In this document: positions 52,232 to 61,164 of the stretch, piece after piece
Position numbering within the stretch: the stretch's first letter is position 1
How the letters are laid out: every line of letters starts with the position of its first letter
From: Streptomyces sp. B93
Lineage (GTDB): Bacteria > Actinomycetota > Actinomycetes > Streptomycetales > Streptomycetaceae
Direction of reading: 5' to 3'
NCBI RefSeq assembly: GCF_018070565.1
Contig: NZ_JAGPXL010000035.1
Span: 1 to 64,000, forward strand
DNA: 64,000 nucleotides
Made by a program: the position numbers and the translations under genes
The notes under the pieces: generated by a model
What the model was told of the DNA's origin: nothing
Database searches by the model: none
The model's input: only the letters and a program-made list of their open reading frames with translations

Positions 52232-52893
52232 CCCTCCGGGTGGTCGTCGCCGACGACCAGGAACTGGTCCGCAGCGGCTTCTCCATGATCCTGGAGGCGC
52301 AGCCGGACATCGAGGTGGTCGCCGAGGCGGGGGACGGCGCGGAGGCGGTCGCGGCGGTCGAACGGCACGTCCCCGACGTGCTGCTGCTCGACATCCGGAT
52401 GCCGGTGATGGACGGCCTGGAGGCGGCCCGGCGGGTGTGCGCGCGGTCCGCGTGCAAGGTGGTCATGCTGACCACGTTCGACCTCGACGAGTACGTGTAC
52501 GAGGCGCTCTACGCGGGGGCCAGCGGGTTCCTGCTGAAGGACGTGCGCCGCGACGACCTGGTGCACGCGGTGCGGGTCGTCGCGGCCGGTGACTCGCTCC
52601 TCGCCCCGGCGGTGACCCGGCGGCTGGTCGCCGACATCGTCCGCCGCCGCGGGGCGCCGCCCGCCGACGCCGCCCCGGCCCGCCTGGACGTCCTGACCGC
52701 CCGTGAGGTGGAGACGCTGCGGATGCTGGCCCGCGGCCTGACCAACGCCGAGATCGCCACGACGCTGTTCGTCAGCGAACACACCGTCAAGACGCATGTC
52801 AGCAACGTGCTGAGCAAGCTGGGTCTGCGGGACCGGGTGCAGGCGGTGATCTGCGCCTACGAGACGGGACTGGTGACGCCGGGGACGGCCTAG
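52228..52893 (+). CDS. NarL-family response regulator
   Basis: 221 residues, GTG start overlapping the kinase stop. Receiver: VVVADDQELVRSGF, phosphoacceptor Asp55 in VLLLDIRMPVMDG, VVMLTTFDLDEYVYEALYAG, LLKDVRRDDLVHA. LuxR-type HTH at the C-terminus: LTAREVETLRMLARGLTNAE and FVSEHTVKTHVSNVLSKLG. It is a useful intact comparison for the remnant at 569-680. Confidence 0.95.
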   Translation: MTLRVVVADDQELVRSGFSMILEAQPDIEVVAEAGDGAEAVAAVERHVPDVLLLDIRMPVMDGLEAARRVCARSACKVVMLTTFDLDEYVYEALYAGASGFLLKDVRRDDLVHAVRVVAAGDSLLAPAVTRRLVADIVRRRGAPPADAAPARLDVLTAREVETLRMLARGLTNAEIATTLFVSEHTVKTHVSNVLSKLGLRDRVQAVICAYETGLVTPGTA

Positions 52894-52906
52894 GGCACGC
52901 TCCCCC

Positions 52907-52940
52907 GCACGAGGGAGACGGCACCCCTTCTCCCCCGTGC
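52907..52940. terminator. Hairpin after the two-component operon
   Basis: GCACGAGGGAGA (52907-52918) pairs with TCTCCCCCGTGC (52929-52940) with one mismatch and a 10-base loop, starting 13 bases after the response regulator stop. Confidence 0.6.
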
Positions 52941-53042
52941 GACGGAGGCCCGGAAACCGCTCCCTCCGGCGATCCGGCGGGGTGCCGCTCGGCAGGAGTC
53001 TGTGGGACGACACACCAGCCGACGACCTGCCGGGAGGGACCC

Positions 53043-55145
53043 GTGCTGTCCACCCTCGCCCGGGCGGCGACCCGCCGCCCCCTGACCGTCATCCTCTTGT
53101 GGGTGCTCTTCCTGCTGCTCGGCTTCGGGCTGGGGACGGGCGTCTTCGCACGGCTCTCCGACAACGTGCCGGAGGTACCGGGCACCGAGTCGGAGCGGGC
53201 CGCCCAGTACCTCGACCGGGCCGATCCGACCGGCCGCTCCCTCACCGGTGTCGTCGAGGCCGAGGCGGTCTCCGACCCGGGCCTGCGCGGCGAGGTCGAG
53301 CGGGCCGTCGCCGACGTGCGGGCGATCGACGGGGTCGCCGCCGTGCCCGACCCGTACGCCACCCGGGGACTGACCGCCGAGGACGGGCGGGCCCTGCTGA
53401 TCCCCGTCACCCTCCGGGGCGGCCTCGACGACGACGCCGAGGAGCGGGCGGTGGACGCCGCGGCCGACCGGCTCAAGGAGATCGACGCCCCCGAAGTGCA
53501 CTTCAGCGGCGGCCCGTTGCTCGGCAAGCAGCTCGGTGAACGCGCCCAGCAGGACGTGGCCAACGCCGAACTGATCTCGCTGCCCGTGGTCCTGGCCCTG
53601 CTGCTGGTCATCTTCGGTGGGCTGCGGGCCGCCGGACTGCCGCTGCTGGTCGCGGTCAGCGGCATCGCGGGCGCCTTCCTCGCCCTGTTCGCCTTCAGCC
53701 AGTTCACCGACATCTCGGTCTACGCCATCCAGGTCACCACCATGCTGGGCCTCGGTCTGGCCGTCGACTACGCGCTGCTGATGCTGGTCCGCTTCCGGGA
53801 GGAGCGGCGGCGCACCGAGGACGTCACGGAGGCGGTGCACCGCACGGTCGCGGCGGCCGGGCGGACCGTGCTGTTCTCCGGTCTGACGGTGGCGGTCAGC
53901 CTCACCGGGCTGCTGGTCTTCCCCAGTGTGTTCCTGCGGAGCATGGGCCTGGCCGTGGCCGCGGTGGTGGTCATCGACATGCTGGCCGCGCTCACCCTGC
54001 TGCCCGCCCTGCTGGCCCGGTTCGGCGGACGGATCGCCCCGGCGAAGGAGCGTCCGGACGGCGCGGAGGGCCGCCTCTTCGCCCGGCTGGCCCGCTTCTC
54101 GGTACGCCGCCGGGTCGCCGTGCTGGCCACCGTGGTCCCGGCGCTGCTGGTGCTGGCGCTGCCCGTCGCCTCCCTGACCATCAACATCGGCGACGCCCGC
54201 CAGCTGCCCACGGACACCGAGGCCCGGCAGCTGTACGACACCGTCGAGGCGCACTTCCCGGCGGGCGCCGGCGTCGACCCGGTGACCGTCGTCGCCGGGG
54301 CGGACACCGGACCGGCGACCATCGACCGCGTCCTGGCCCTCTCCCCCGCCGCGCACTCCCGCGAACTGCCTGACGGCACCACCGTCATCTCGCTGCCGCC
54401 CACGGGGAGCGTCGACGGCGCCGCGGCCACCGAACTGGTCAAAACGGTACGGGAGTTGCGCGGGGACGAACCGGTGGAGGTCACCGGCACCGCGGCCCGC
54501 CTGGTCGACTTCCGCGAGATGCTGGCGGAGCGGGCGCCCTGGGCCGCGGTGACCGTGCTGGCCGGGATCTTCGCCCTGCTGTTCGCGTTCACCGGGTCGG
54601 TGCTGATCCCGCTGCGCACCATCGTGACGACGCTGCTGAGCCTGGGTGCCGCGCTGGGCGTCGTGGTGTGGGTGTTCCAGGACGGCCATCTGGCGGGGCT
54701 GCTGGGCGCCGAGGGTCTGGGCGCGCTCAGCCTCACCGCGCCGCCGCTGATCGTCGCGATCGCGTTCGGACTGGCCATGGACTACGAGCTGTTCATCCTG
54801 GCCCGGATGCGGGAGGCCCGGCAGCTGACCGGGGACGACAAGGAGGCCGTCGTGACCGGGCTGCGCCGCTCCGGTCGGGTGGTCACCTGCGCCGCGCTGC
54901 TGCTGGCGGTGGTGTTCGGCGCCTTCATGACGGGCGGCTTCTCGCCCATCCTCCAGATCGGCCTGGGCCTGACGCTGGCGGTCCTCATCGACGCGACGAT
55001 CGTGCGGATGCTGCTCGTCCCGGCGACGATGTCGCTGCTGGGGCACCGCGCCTGGTGGGCGCCGAAGGCACTGCGGCGGGCGCATGACCGCTACGGCCTG
55101 CGCGAGGAGGCCCCGGCGGAACGGGAACTGGCCGCCCAGAGCTGA
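53043..55145 (+). CDS. MMPL-family transporter
   Basis: 700 residues of the RND superfamily, MMPL branch, with two repeats of one helix, a large outer domain and five helices. Helix 1: LTVILLWVLFLLLGFGLGTG. The proton-relay segments are TTMLGLGLAVDYALLMLVRF and PPLIVAIAFGLAMDYELFIL, each with the conserved Asp-Tyr. SGLTVAVSLTGLLVFPSVFL and LGLTLAVLIDATIVRMLLVP are also standard. These proteins export lipids or drugs. GTG start with GGGAGGG upstream. It stands alone after the two-component operon, 150 bases on. Confidence 0.93.
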   Translation: MLSTLARAATRRPLTVILLWVLFLLLGFGLGTGVFARLSDNVPEVPGTESERAAQYLDRADPTGRSLTGVVEAEAVSDPGLRGEVERAVADVRAIDGVAAVPDPYATRGLTAEDGRALLIPVTLRGGLDDDAEERAVDAAADRLKEIDAPEVHFSGGPLLGKQLGERAQQDVANAELISLPVVLALLLVIFGGLRAAGLPLLVAVSGIAGAFLALFAFSQFTDISVYAIQVTTMLGLGLAVDYALLMLVRFREERRRTEDVTEAVHRTVAAAGRTVLFSGLTVAVSLTGLLVFPSVFLRSMGLAVAAVVVIDMLAALTLLPALLARFGGRIAPAKERPDGAEGRLFARLARFSVRRRVAVLATVVPALLVLALPVASLTINIGDARQLPTDTEARQLYDTVEAHFPAGAGVDPVTVVAGADTGPATIDRVLALSPAAHSRELPDGTTVISLPPTGSVDGAAATELVKTVRELRGDEPVEVTGTAARLVDFREMLAERAPWAAVTVLAGIFALLFAFTGSVLIPLRTIVTTLLSLGAALGVVVWVFQDGHLAGLLGAEGLGALSLTAPPLIVAIAFGLAMDYELFILARMREARQLTGDDKEAVVTGLRRSGRVVTCAALLLAVVFGAFMTGGFSPILQIGLGLTLAVLIDATIVRMLLVPATMSLLGHRAWWAPKALRRAHDRYGLREEAPAERELAAQS

Positions 55146-55154
55146 ACGTCACCT

Positions 55155-55190
55155 CGCGGTCCGCCGCCCCGGTGCGGGTGGCGGACCGCG
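55155..55190. terminator. Hairpin after the MMPL gene
   Basis: CGCGGTCCGCC (55155-55165) and its exact complement GGCGGACCGCG (55180-55190) enclose a 14-base loop, starting 10 bases after the stop. Confidence 0.7.
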
Positions 55191-55291
55191 CCGTCGCGTC
55201 TTCACGACCTGAACTCGCGTGCTCCGCAAGGACTTTCTTCGCTGCACCTCTTGACGGCCGCGGTGACACAGAGCACATTGGCGGCGCACGC

Positions 55292-55315
55292 CGTTCTGAG
55301 AGCGCTCTCAGAACG
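55292..55315. promoter_or_regulatory. 24-bp perfect palindrome, LacI/CebR-type operator
   Basis: The 12-base half CGTTCTGAGAGC is followed directly by its reverse complement. The core GAGAGCGCTCTC resembles the CebR-type box (GGGAGCGCTCCC) that LacI-family repressors use to control Streptomyces polysaccharide genes. It lies 75 bases before the glucanase ATG. No cognate repressor gene is adjacent. Confidence 0.75.
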
Positions 55316-55389
55316 TCCCCGCGCGGCACACCCGCACCCACTCCCCACCCGTACCGGTATCCACGGGTCCGTACCGAGAGGCACCCCCC

Positions 55390-56790
55390 ATGAGTGCACC
55401 CTCCGGCACATCCCACAGACGGCGGCGCCCCCTGCGGCGGGCGCTCCTCGCCGTCCTCGGCACCGTCGGCCTGGCGGGGCTCGTCGCCACGGCCGCCGTG
55501 CCGTCCGCGACGGCCGCCGCTCCCCCGCCGCCGTCCGGCTGGACACAGGTCTTCGTCGACGACTTCAACGGCGCCGCGGGCACCGGCGTCAACACCTCCA
55601 ACTGGCGCTACTCGACCGGCACCGGCTACCCGGGCGGCCCCGCCAACTGGGGCACCGGCGAGATCGAGACCATGACGTCCAGCACCAACAACGTCGCCCT
55701 GGACGGCAACGGCAACCTGCGCATCACCCCCCGCCGGGACGCCGCGGGCAACTGGACGTCGGGCCGCATCGAGACCAACCGCACCGACTTCCAGCCCCCG
55801 GCGGGCGGCAAGCTGCGGGTCGAGTCCCGCATCCAGATGCCGAACGTCACCGGTGCCGCCGCCCGCGGCTACTGGCCCGCCTTCTGGATGCTCGGCTCCC
55901 CCTACCGCGGCAACTACTGGAACTGGCCGTCGGTGGGCGAACTGGACATCCTGGAGAACGTCCAGGGCCTGAACACCGTGTGGTCCACGATGCACTGCGG
56001 CACCTCACCGGGCGGCCCCTGCAACGAGACCACCGGCATCGGCGGCTCCCGCGCCTGCCCCGGCACCACCTGCCAGGCGGGCTTCCACACCTACGGCATG
56101 GAGTGGGACCGCTCGACCAGCCCCGAGGAGATCCGCTTCTACGTCGACGGCATCAACTACCACACCGTACGGGCCAACCAGGTCGACGCCACCACCTGGG
56201 CCAACGCCACCAACCACGGCTACTTCATCATCCTGAACGTGGCGATGGGCGGCGGCTTCGTGGACGCCTTCGGCGGCGGCCCGGACGCGGCCACCGTCCC
56301 CGGCCACTCCATGGTCGTCGACTACGTCCAGGTCCTGTCCTCCTCCGGCGGCGGCACCACACCGCCCCCGACCGGCAACCGCGACGCCTACAGCGCCATC
56401 CAGGCCGAGTCCTACGACGGCCAGTCCGGCGTCTTCACCGAGGCGACGACCGACACCGGCGGCGGCCAGAACCTCGGCGCCCTCGCCAACGGCGACTGGG
56501 CGCTCTACCGCGGCGTCAACTTCGGCTCCACCGCGGCCACCCAGTTCGTCGCCCGGGTCGCCAGCGGCGCCGCGTCCGGCGTCAGCGGCCTGGTCGAGGT
56601 ACGACTGGACAGCCGTACCAACGCACCCATCGGCAGCTTCGCGGTCGGCAACACCGGCGGCTGGCAGTCCTGGCGGACGGTCCCGGCCAACATCAGCTCG
56701 GTCACCGGCACCCATGACGTCTACCTGACCTTCACCAGCGGCCAGCCCGCGGACTTCGTCAACGTCAACTGGTTCCACTTCGGCCGCTGA
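55390..56790 (+). CDS. Secreted GH16 endo-beta-1,3-glucanase with CBM6
   Basis: 466 residues. Signal peptide: RRALLAVLGTVGLAGLVATA with cleavage near ATAAAP. The GH16 domain (about 45-315) has the catalytic ExDxxE in SVGELDILENVQ, plus YWPAFWMLGSPYRGN, FHTYGMEWDRS and YFIILNVAMGGGFVDAF. After the linker GGGTTPPPTG comes a carbohydrate-binding module of family 6 (about 335-466: AIQAESYDGQSGVF, LGALANGDWALYRGVNF, GGWQSWRTVPANIS, VNVNWFHFGR). It probably digests laminarin or fungal beta-1,3-glucan. Likely repressed through the palindrome at 55292. Confidence 0.94.
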   Translation: MSAPSGTSHRRRRPLRRALLAVLGTVGLAGLVATAAVPSATAAAPPPPSGWTQVFVDDFNGAAGTGVNTSNWRYSTGTGYPGGPANWGTGEIETMTSSTNNVALDGNGNLRITPRRDAAGNWTSGRIETNRTDFQPPAGGKLRVESRIQMPNVTGAAARGYWPAFWMLGSPYRGNYWNWPSVGELDILENVQGLNTVWSTMHCGTSPGGPCNETTGIGGSRACPGTTCQAGFHTYGMEWDRSTSPEEIRFYVDGINYHTVRANQVDATTWANATNHGYFIILNVAMGGGFVDAFGGGPDAATVPGHSMVVDYVQVLSSSGGGTTPPPTGNRDAYSAIQAESYDGQSGVFTEATTDTGGGQNLGALANGDWALYRGVNFGSTAATQFVARVASGAASGVSGLVEVRLDSRTNAPIGSFAVGNTGGWQSWRTVPANISSVTGTHDVYLTFTSGQPADFVNVNWFHFGR

Positions 56791-56812
56791 GTCCTCCCTC
56801 CAGCGGTGGAGA

Positions 56813-56844
56813 AGAGGGGCCCCACGCGCGCGTGGGGCCCCTCT
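56813..56844. terminator. 32-bp palindromic bidirectional terminator
   Basis: AGAGGGGCCCCACGCG (56813-56828) is followed immediately by its full reverse complement (56829-56844). It separates the convergent glucanase and AraC genes, 10 bases from the latter's stop. Confidence 0.8.
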
Positions 56845-56854
56845 GGCGTTCCCG

Positions 56855-57754
56855 CTAGCGCAGCTCCGCCCGGAACGCCGCCGGCGTCGTGTCGGTGTGC
56901 TGGTGGAAGAACTTGGAGAAGTTCGCCGCGTCGGGGAAGCCGACCGCGACGCCGACCCGGCCGATGGGGAGGTCGGTGTGGGCGAGGAGGCGTTTGGCCT
57001 CCAGGACGACCCGTTTGTCGATGAAGGCCTTGGGGGTGTCGCCGGTGGCGGCGCGTACCGCGCGCACGAGGGTGCGGCGGGAGTAACCGAGGCCCTCGGC
57101 GTAGGCGCTGACGCTGTGGTTGGTGGCGAAGCCCTTCTCCACGGCGTCCCGGAAGAGGGTGAAGGTGGTGTCGGACCGCTGCCGGGCGCCCTCGGCGGAG
57201 CTGGCCGCGAGGTAGGCGAGGCGCAGCAGGAAGGCGCTGAGGGAGTGCCGCAGCACGGAGGTGTGCAGGCTGAGCGGCAGGGTGGTGGTGTCCTCGTACT
57301 CGTGGCGGAGCTGGTCGAGGGCCGCGCGCAGGGCGTCGAGCTGGGCGGGTCCGGGGCGGAGCAGGGGCGGCAGATCGTAGCGGTACAGGCCGGTGGCCTC
57401 CACGGTGGCGCGGGGCAGGAAGCCGGGCTGCATGGCCAGGACGGTTCCGCGGTACTCGCCCGTCGTCGTGAAGCGGTGCACCTGGCCGGGGCGAATCCAC
57501 AGCACGTCGCCCGCCGTCGCCTCGTACTCGGCGAAGTCGATCATGTGGCGTACGGGGCCGTCGGTGAAGAACATCACGACGTGGAAGTCGATGCGGTGGA
57601 CGCGTTCCAGGGGGGCACCGCCGTGCCAGCCGGGGCCGGCGCCCATGGGGCCGACCTGCATGCCGACGCCGCAGATGCTGCTCTCTACCGGGAAGGCGAA
57701 CGTGTCGATGCCGTCGCTCGCGCCGCCGTCCTCGGCGAGGGTTCTTTCCGCCAT
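56855..57754 (-). CDS. AraC-family transcriptional regulator
   Basis: 299 residues. An N-terminal cupin-like sensor (HRIDFHVVMFFTDGPVRHMI, YEATAGDVLWIRPGQVHRFT) is joined to a C-terminal double HTH: HSVSAYAEGLGYSRRTLVRA and IGRVGVAVGFPDAANFSKFF, the conserved second-HTH signature. The ATG at 57754 has GAGAAGGA just upstream; a start 23 codons earlier is possible but poorer. It is divergent from the pentose-phosphate operon and converges on the glucanase, so either could be its target. Confidence 0.92.
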   Translation of the reverse strand: MAERTLAEDGGASDGIDTFAFPVESSICGVGMQVGPMGAGPGWHGGAPLERVHRIDFHVVMFFTDGPVRHMIDFAEYEATAGDVLWIRPGQVHRFTTTGEYRGTVLAMQPGFLPRATVEATGLYRYDLPPLLRPGPAQLDALRAALDQLRHEYEDTTTLPLSLHTSVLRHSLSAFLLRLAYLAASSAEGARQRSDTTFTLFRDAVEKGFATNHSVSAYAEGLGYSRRTLVRAVRAATGDTPKAFIDKRVVLEAKRLLAHTDLPIGRVGVAVGFPDAANFSKFFHQHTDTTPAAFRAELR

Positions 57755-57841
57755 GTCCTTCTCGCGCCGCCTTGATGCGTTTTCCGAAGCCCAGGGTGTC
57801 CCACTTTCACCACAGGCTGACACACCCCGACCTGTCTTTTG

Positions 57842-57856
57842 AAAAGTCAGACTTTT
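57842..57856. promoter_or_regulatory. Palindrome AAAAGTC-A-GACTTTT, candidate operator of the tkt operon
   Basis: A perfect 15-base palindrome lies 67 bases upstream of the transketolase ATG. A further partial half-site (GTCTTTT, 57834-57840) adjoins it. The A/T-rich words stand out in this GC-rich DNA. It could be bound by the divergent AraC protein or another repressor. Confidence 0.5.
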
Positions 57857-57923
57857 ACAGTCGAACGCGTCTCACCAGGAACGATGCAGCTTTCCATGAA
57901 CTCTTGAAGGGGACGGGCCACAG

Positions 57924-59999
57924 ATGAGCGCGCAGACACCCGACGGCCTTGAGTGGACGGATCTCGACCGGCGGGCCGTGGACACGGCCCGGCTGCTGGC
58001 GGCCGACGCCGTGCAGAAGGCCGGCAACGGGCATCCCGGTACGGCGATGAGCCTGGCCCCCGCCGCGTACACGGTCTTTCAGAAGGTGATGCGGCACGAC
58101 CCGGCGGACCCGGAGTGGACCGGCCGCGACCGCTTCGTCCTCTCCCCCGGCCACACCTCGCTGACCCTCTACACCCAGCTGTTCCTCGCCGGGTACGAGC
58201 TGGACCTGGACGACCTGAAGGCGTTCCGCACCCACGGCTCCCGGACGCCCGGCCACCCGGAGTACGGCCACACCGCGGGCGTGGAGACCACCACCGGGCC
58301 GCTGGGCCAGGGCGTCGCCAACGCCGTCGGCATGGCGATGGCCGCCCGCTACGAGCGCGGCCTGTTCGACCCCGACGCCCCCGAGGGCACCTCGCCCTTC
58401 GACCACACCGTCTGGGCGATCGTCTCCGACGGCGACCTCCAGGAGGGCGTCTCCGCCGAGGCCTCCTCGCTCGCGGGGCACCAGCGGCTCGGCAACCTGG
58501 TCTTCCTCTACGACGACAACCACATCTCCATCGAGGGCGACACCGCCACCGCGTTCTCCGAGGACGTGCTGAAGCGGTACGAGGCGTACGGCTGGCACGT
58601 CCAGCGGATCGCGCCCACCGAGGACGGCGATGTCGACGTGCATGCGCTGTACGCGGCGCTCGAGGCGGCGCGGGCCGAGACCGCGCGCCCTTCGATCATC
58701 GCCATGCGCACCATCATCGCCTGGCCCGCCCCGAACGCCCGGAACACCGAGGCCTCCCACGGCTCGGCGCTCGGCGAGGAGGAGATCGCCGCCACCAAGC
58801 GCGTCCTCGGCTTCGACCCGGAGCGCGCCTTCCAGGTCGACGACGACGTCCTCGCCCACACCCGCCGGGCCCTGGACCGCGGCGCCGACGCGCACGCCGC
58901 CTGGGACAAGCGGCTCGCCCGCTGGCGCGAGGACCACCCCGAGCGCGCCGCCGAGTTCGACCGGATCAGCCGTGGTGAGCTGCCCGAGGGCTGGGAGCGG
59001 CACATCCCGGTCTTCGAGCCGGGCAAGCCGGTCGCGACCCGGGCCGCCTCCGGCAAGGTGCTCCAGGCGCTGGGCGCGGTGGTCCCGGAGCTGTGGGGCG
59101 GCTCCGCCGACCTCGCGGGCTCCAACAACACCACCATCGACAAGTCCAGTTCCTTCCTGCCGGAGGGCAACCCGCTCCCGGAGGCCGACCCGTACGGCCG
59201 CACCGTCCACTTCGGCATCCGCGAGTTCTCGATGGCCGCGGAGATGAACGGCATCGCGCTGCACGGCAACACCCGTATCTACGGCGGCACCTTCCTGGTC
59301 TTCTCCGACTACATGCGCAACGCCGTCCGGATGTCCGCGCTGATGCAGCTGCCGGTGACGTACGTGTGGACGCACGACTCCATCGGCCTCGGCGAGGACG
59401 GCCCCACCCACCAGCCGGTGGAGCACCTGGCGTCGCTGCGCGCGATCCCCGGCCTGAACGTGGTCCGGCCCGCCGACGCCAACGAGACCGCCGTCGTCTG
59501 GGCGGAGATCCTGCGCCGCCACACCACCGCGCCCGCCCCGCACGGCCTGGTGCTCACCCGGCAGGGCGTGCCCACCTACGAGCGCGACGAGAACGCGGTC
59601 AGGGGCGGTTACGTCCTGCGGGAGGCCTCCACCGGCACCCCCGAGGTCATCCTGATCGCCACCGGCTCCGAGGTGCGGCTCGCGGTCGCGGCACGGGAGG
59701 AGCTGGAGGCCGCCGGGATCGGCACCCGGGTGGTGTCGATGCCGTCCGTGGAGTGGTTCGAGGAGCAGCCGCGCGAGTACCGCGAGAGCGTGCTGCCGCC
59801 GTCCGTGAAGGCCCGCGTCGCCGTCGAGGCGGGCGTCGGCCTGACCTGGCACCGGTTCACGGGAGACGCCGGACGGATCGTCTCCCTGGAGCACTTCGGT
59901 GCCTCCGCCGACGCCGCGACCCTGTTCGCCGCGTACGGCTTCACCCCCGAGAACGTCGTCGCCGCCGCCCGGGAATCGCTCGCCGCCGCCCGTGGTTGA
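57924..59999 (+). CDS. tkt: Transketolase
   Basis: 691 residues, thiamine-diphosphate enzyme of the non-oxidative pentose-phosphate pathway. Motifs: DAVQKAGNGHPGTAMSLAPA, SPGHTSLTLYTQLFLAGYEL, TTGPLGQGVANAVGMAMAAR, the ThDP-binding IVSDGDLQEGVSAEASSLAG (GDG-N type), VHFGIREFSMAAEMNGIALH, TYVWTHDSIGLGEDGPTHQP and LVLTRQGVPTYERDENAV. It leads a five-gene operon with tal, zwf, opcA and pgi. AAGGGGACGG precedes the ATG. An operator-like palindrome lies upstream. Confidence 0.97.
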   Translation: MSAQTPDGLEWTDLDRRAVDTARLLAADAVQKAGNGHPGTAMSLAPAAYTVFQKVMRHDPADPEWTGRDRFVLSPGHTSLTLYTQLFLAGYELDLDDLKAFRTHGSRTPGHPEYGHTAGVETTTGPLGQGVANAVGMAMAARYERGLFDPDAPEGTSPFDHTVWAIVSDGDLQEGVSAEASSLAGHQRLGNLVFLYDDNHISIEGDTATAFSEDVLKRYEAYGWHVQRIAPTEDGDVDVHALYAALEAARAETARPSIIAMRTIIAWPAPNARNTEASHGSALGEEEIAATKRVLGFDPERAFQVDDDVLAHTRRALDRGADAHAAWDKRLARWREDHPERAAEFDRISRGELPEGWERHIPVFEPGKPVATRAASGKVLQALGAVVPELWGGSADLAGSNNTTIDKSSSFLPEGNPLPEADPYGRTVHFGIREFSMAAEMNGIALHGNTRIYGGTFLVFSDYMRNAVRMSALMQLPVTYVWTHDSIGLGEDGPTHQPVEHLASLRAIPGLNVVRPADANETAVVWAEILRRHTTAPAPHGLVLTRQGVPTYERDENAVRGGYVLREASTGTPEVILIATGSEVRLAVAAREELEAAGIGTRVVSMPSVEWFEEQPREYRESVLPPSVKARVAVEAGVGLTWHRFTGDAGRIVSLEHFGASADAATLFAAYGFTPENVVAAARESLAAARG

Positions 60000-60027
60000 C
60001 CCGAACGCCAGAGAGAAGATGATCACA

Positions 60028-61164
60028 ATGACCGAAGCAACCGCAGCCGCGGAGCCCCTGAAGCGCCTGTCCGACGAGGGCGTCTCGATCTGGCTCGACG
60101 ACCTGTCCCGCGAGCGGATCGCCTCCGGCAACCTCGCCGGACTCCTCACCAGCCGCCACGTCGTCGGCGTCACCACCAACCCGTCCATCTTCCAGGCCGC
60201 CATCGGCTCCGGCGAAGGTTACGAGGAGCAGCTCGCCGACCTGGCGGTGCGCGGCGTCACGGTGGACGAGGCCGTACGGATGATGACGACCGCCGACGTG
60301 CGGGCCGCCGCCGACATCCTGCGGCCCGTGTACGACGCCACCGGCGGCCGGGACGGCCGGGTCTCCATCGAGGTCGACCCGCGCCTCGCCCACGACACGG
60401 CCGCCACCGTCGCCGAGGCCAGGCAGCTGGCCTGGCTGGTCGACCGCCCCAACGTGATGATCAAGATCCCGGCGACCCGGGCGGGCCTGCCCGCCATCAC
60501 CGAGGTCATCGCCCAGGGCACCAGCGTCAACGTCACGCTGATCTTCTCCCTGGAGCGCTACCGCGAGGTGACGGACGCCTACCTCGCGGGCCTGGAGCGG
60601 GCCCGGGCCGCGGGACTGGACCTGGCCACAATCCACTCCGTCGCCTCCTTCTTCGTCTCCCGCGTCGACACCGAGATCGACAAGCGGCTGACCCTGCTCG
60701 GCACCGACCAGGCCCTGGCCCTCAAGGGCCGCGCCGCCCTCGCCAACGCCCGCCTCGCCTACGAGGCCTACGAGGAGGTCTTCGCCGGGGACCGCTGGCT
60801 CGCCCTGACCGGTGCCCGCGCCAACAAGCAGCGCCCGCTGTGGGCGTCGACCGGAGTGAAGGACCCCGCCTACAAGGACACCCTGTACGTGGAGGACCTG
60901 GTCGCGCCCGGCACGGTCAACACCATGCCGGAGGCCACCCTGGACGCCACCGCCGACCACGGCCGGATCACCGGCGACACGGTCACCGGCGGCTACGCCC
61001 AGGCCCGCGCCGACCTGGCCGCCGTGGAGCGCCTCGGCATCTCCTACGACGAGGTCGTCACCCGGTTGGAGGACGAGGGCGTGGCCAAGTTCGAGGCGGC
61101 GTGGCAGGAACTCCTGGACGCCGTGACGAAGTCGATGGACGCCAAGGGAGTTGACGGACAGTGA
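60028..61164 (+). CDS. tal: Transaldolase
   Basis: 378 residues. It transfers dihydroxyacetone units between sugar phosphates. The family start LSDEGVSIWLDDLSRERIAS and TTNPSIFQAAIGSG are clear. The Schiff-base lysine is in NVMIKIPATRAGLPAI. NVTLIFSLERYREVTDAYLA and RPLWASTGVKDPAYKDTLYV are also conserved. I choose ATG 60028 over 60019 because GAGAGAAG gives better spacing. The stop overlaps zwf by 4 bp. Confidence 0.96.
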   Translation: MTEATAAAEPLKRLSDEGVSIWLDDLSRERIASGNLAGLLTSRHVVGVTTNPSIFQAAIGSGEGYEEQLADLAVRGVTVDEAVRMMTTADVRAAADILRPVYDATGGRDGRVSIEVDPRLAHDTAATVAEARQLAWLVDRPNVMIKIPATRAGLPAITEVIAQGTSVNVTLIFSLERYREVTDAYLAGLERARAAGLDLATIHSVASFFVSRVDTEIDKRLTLLGTDQALALKGRAALANARLAYEAYEEVFAGDRWLALTGARANKQRPLWASTGVKDPAYKDTLYVEDLVAPGTVNTMPEATLDATADHGRITGDTVTGGYAQARADLAAVERLGISYDEVVTRLEDEGVAKFEAAWQELLDAVTKSMDAKGVDGQ

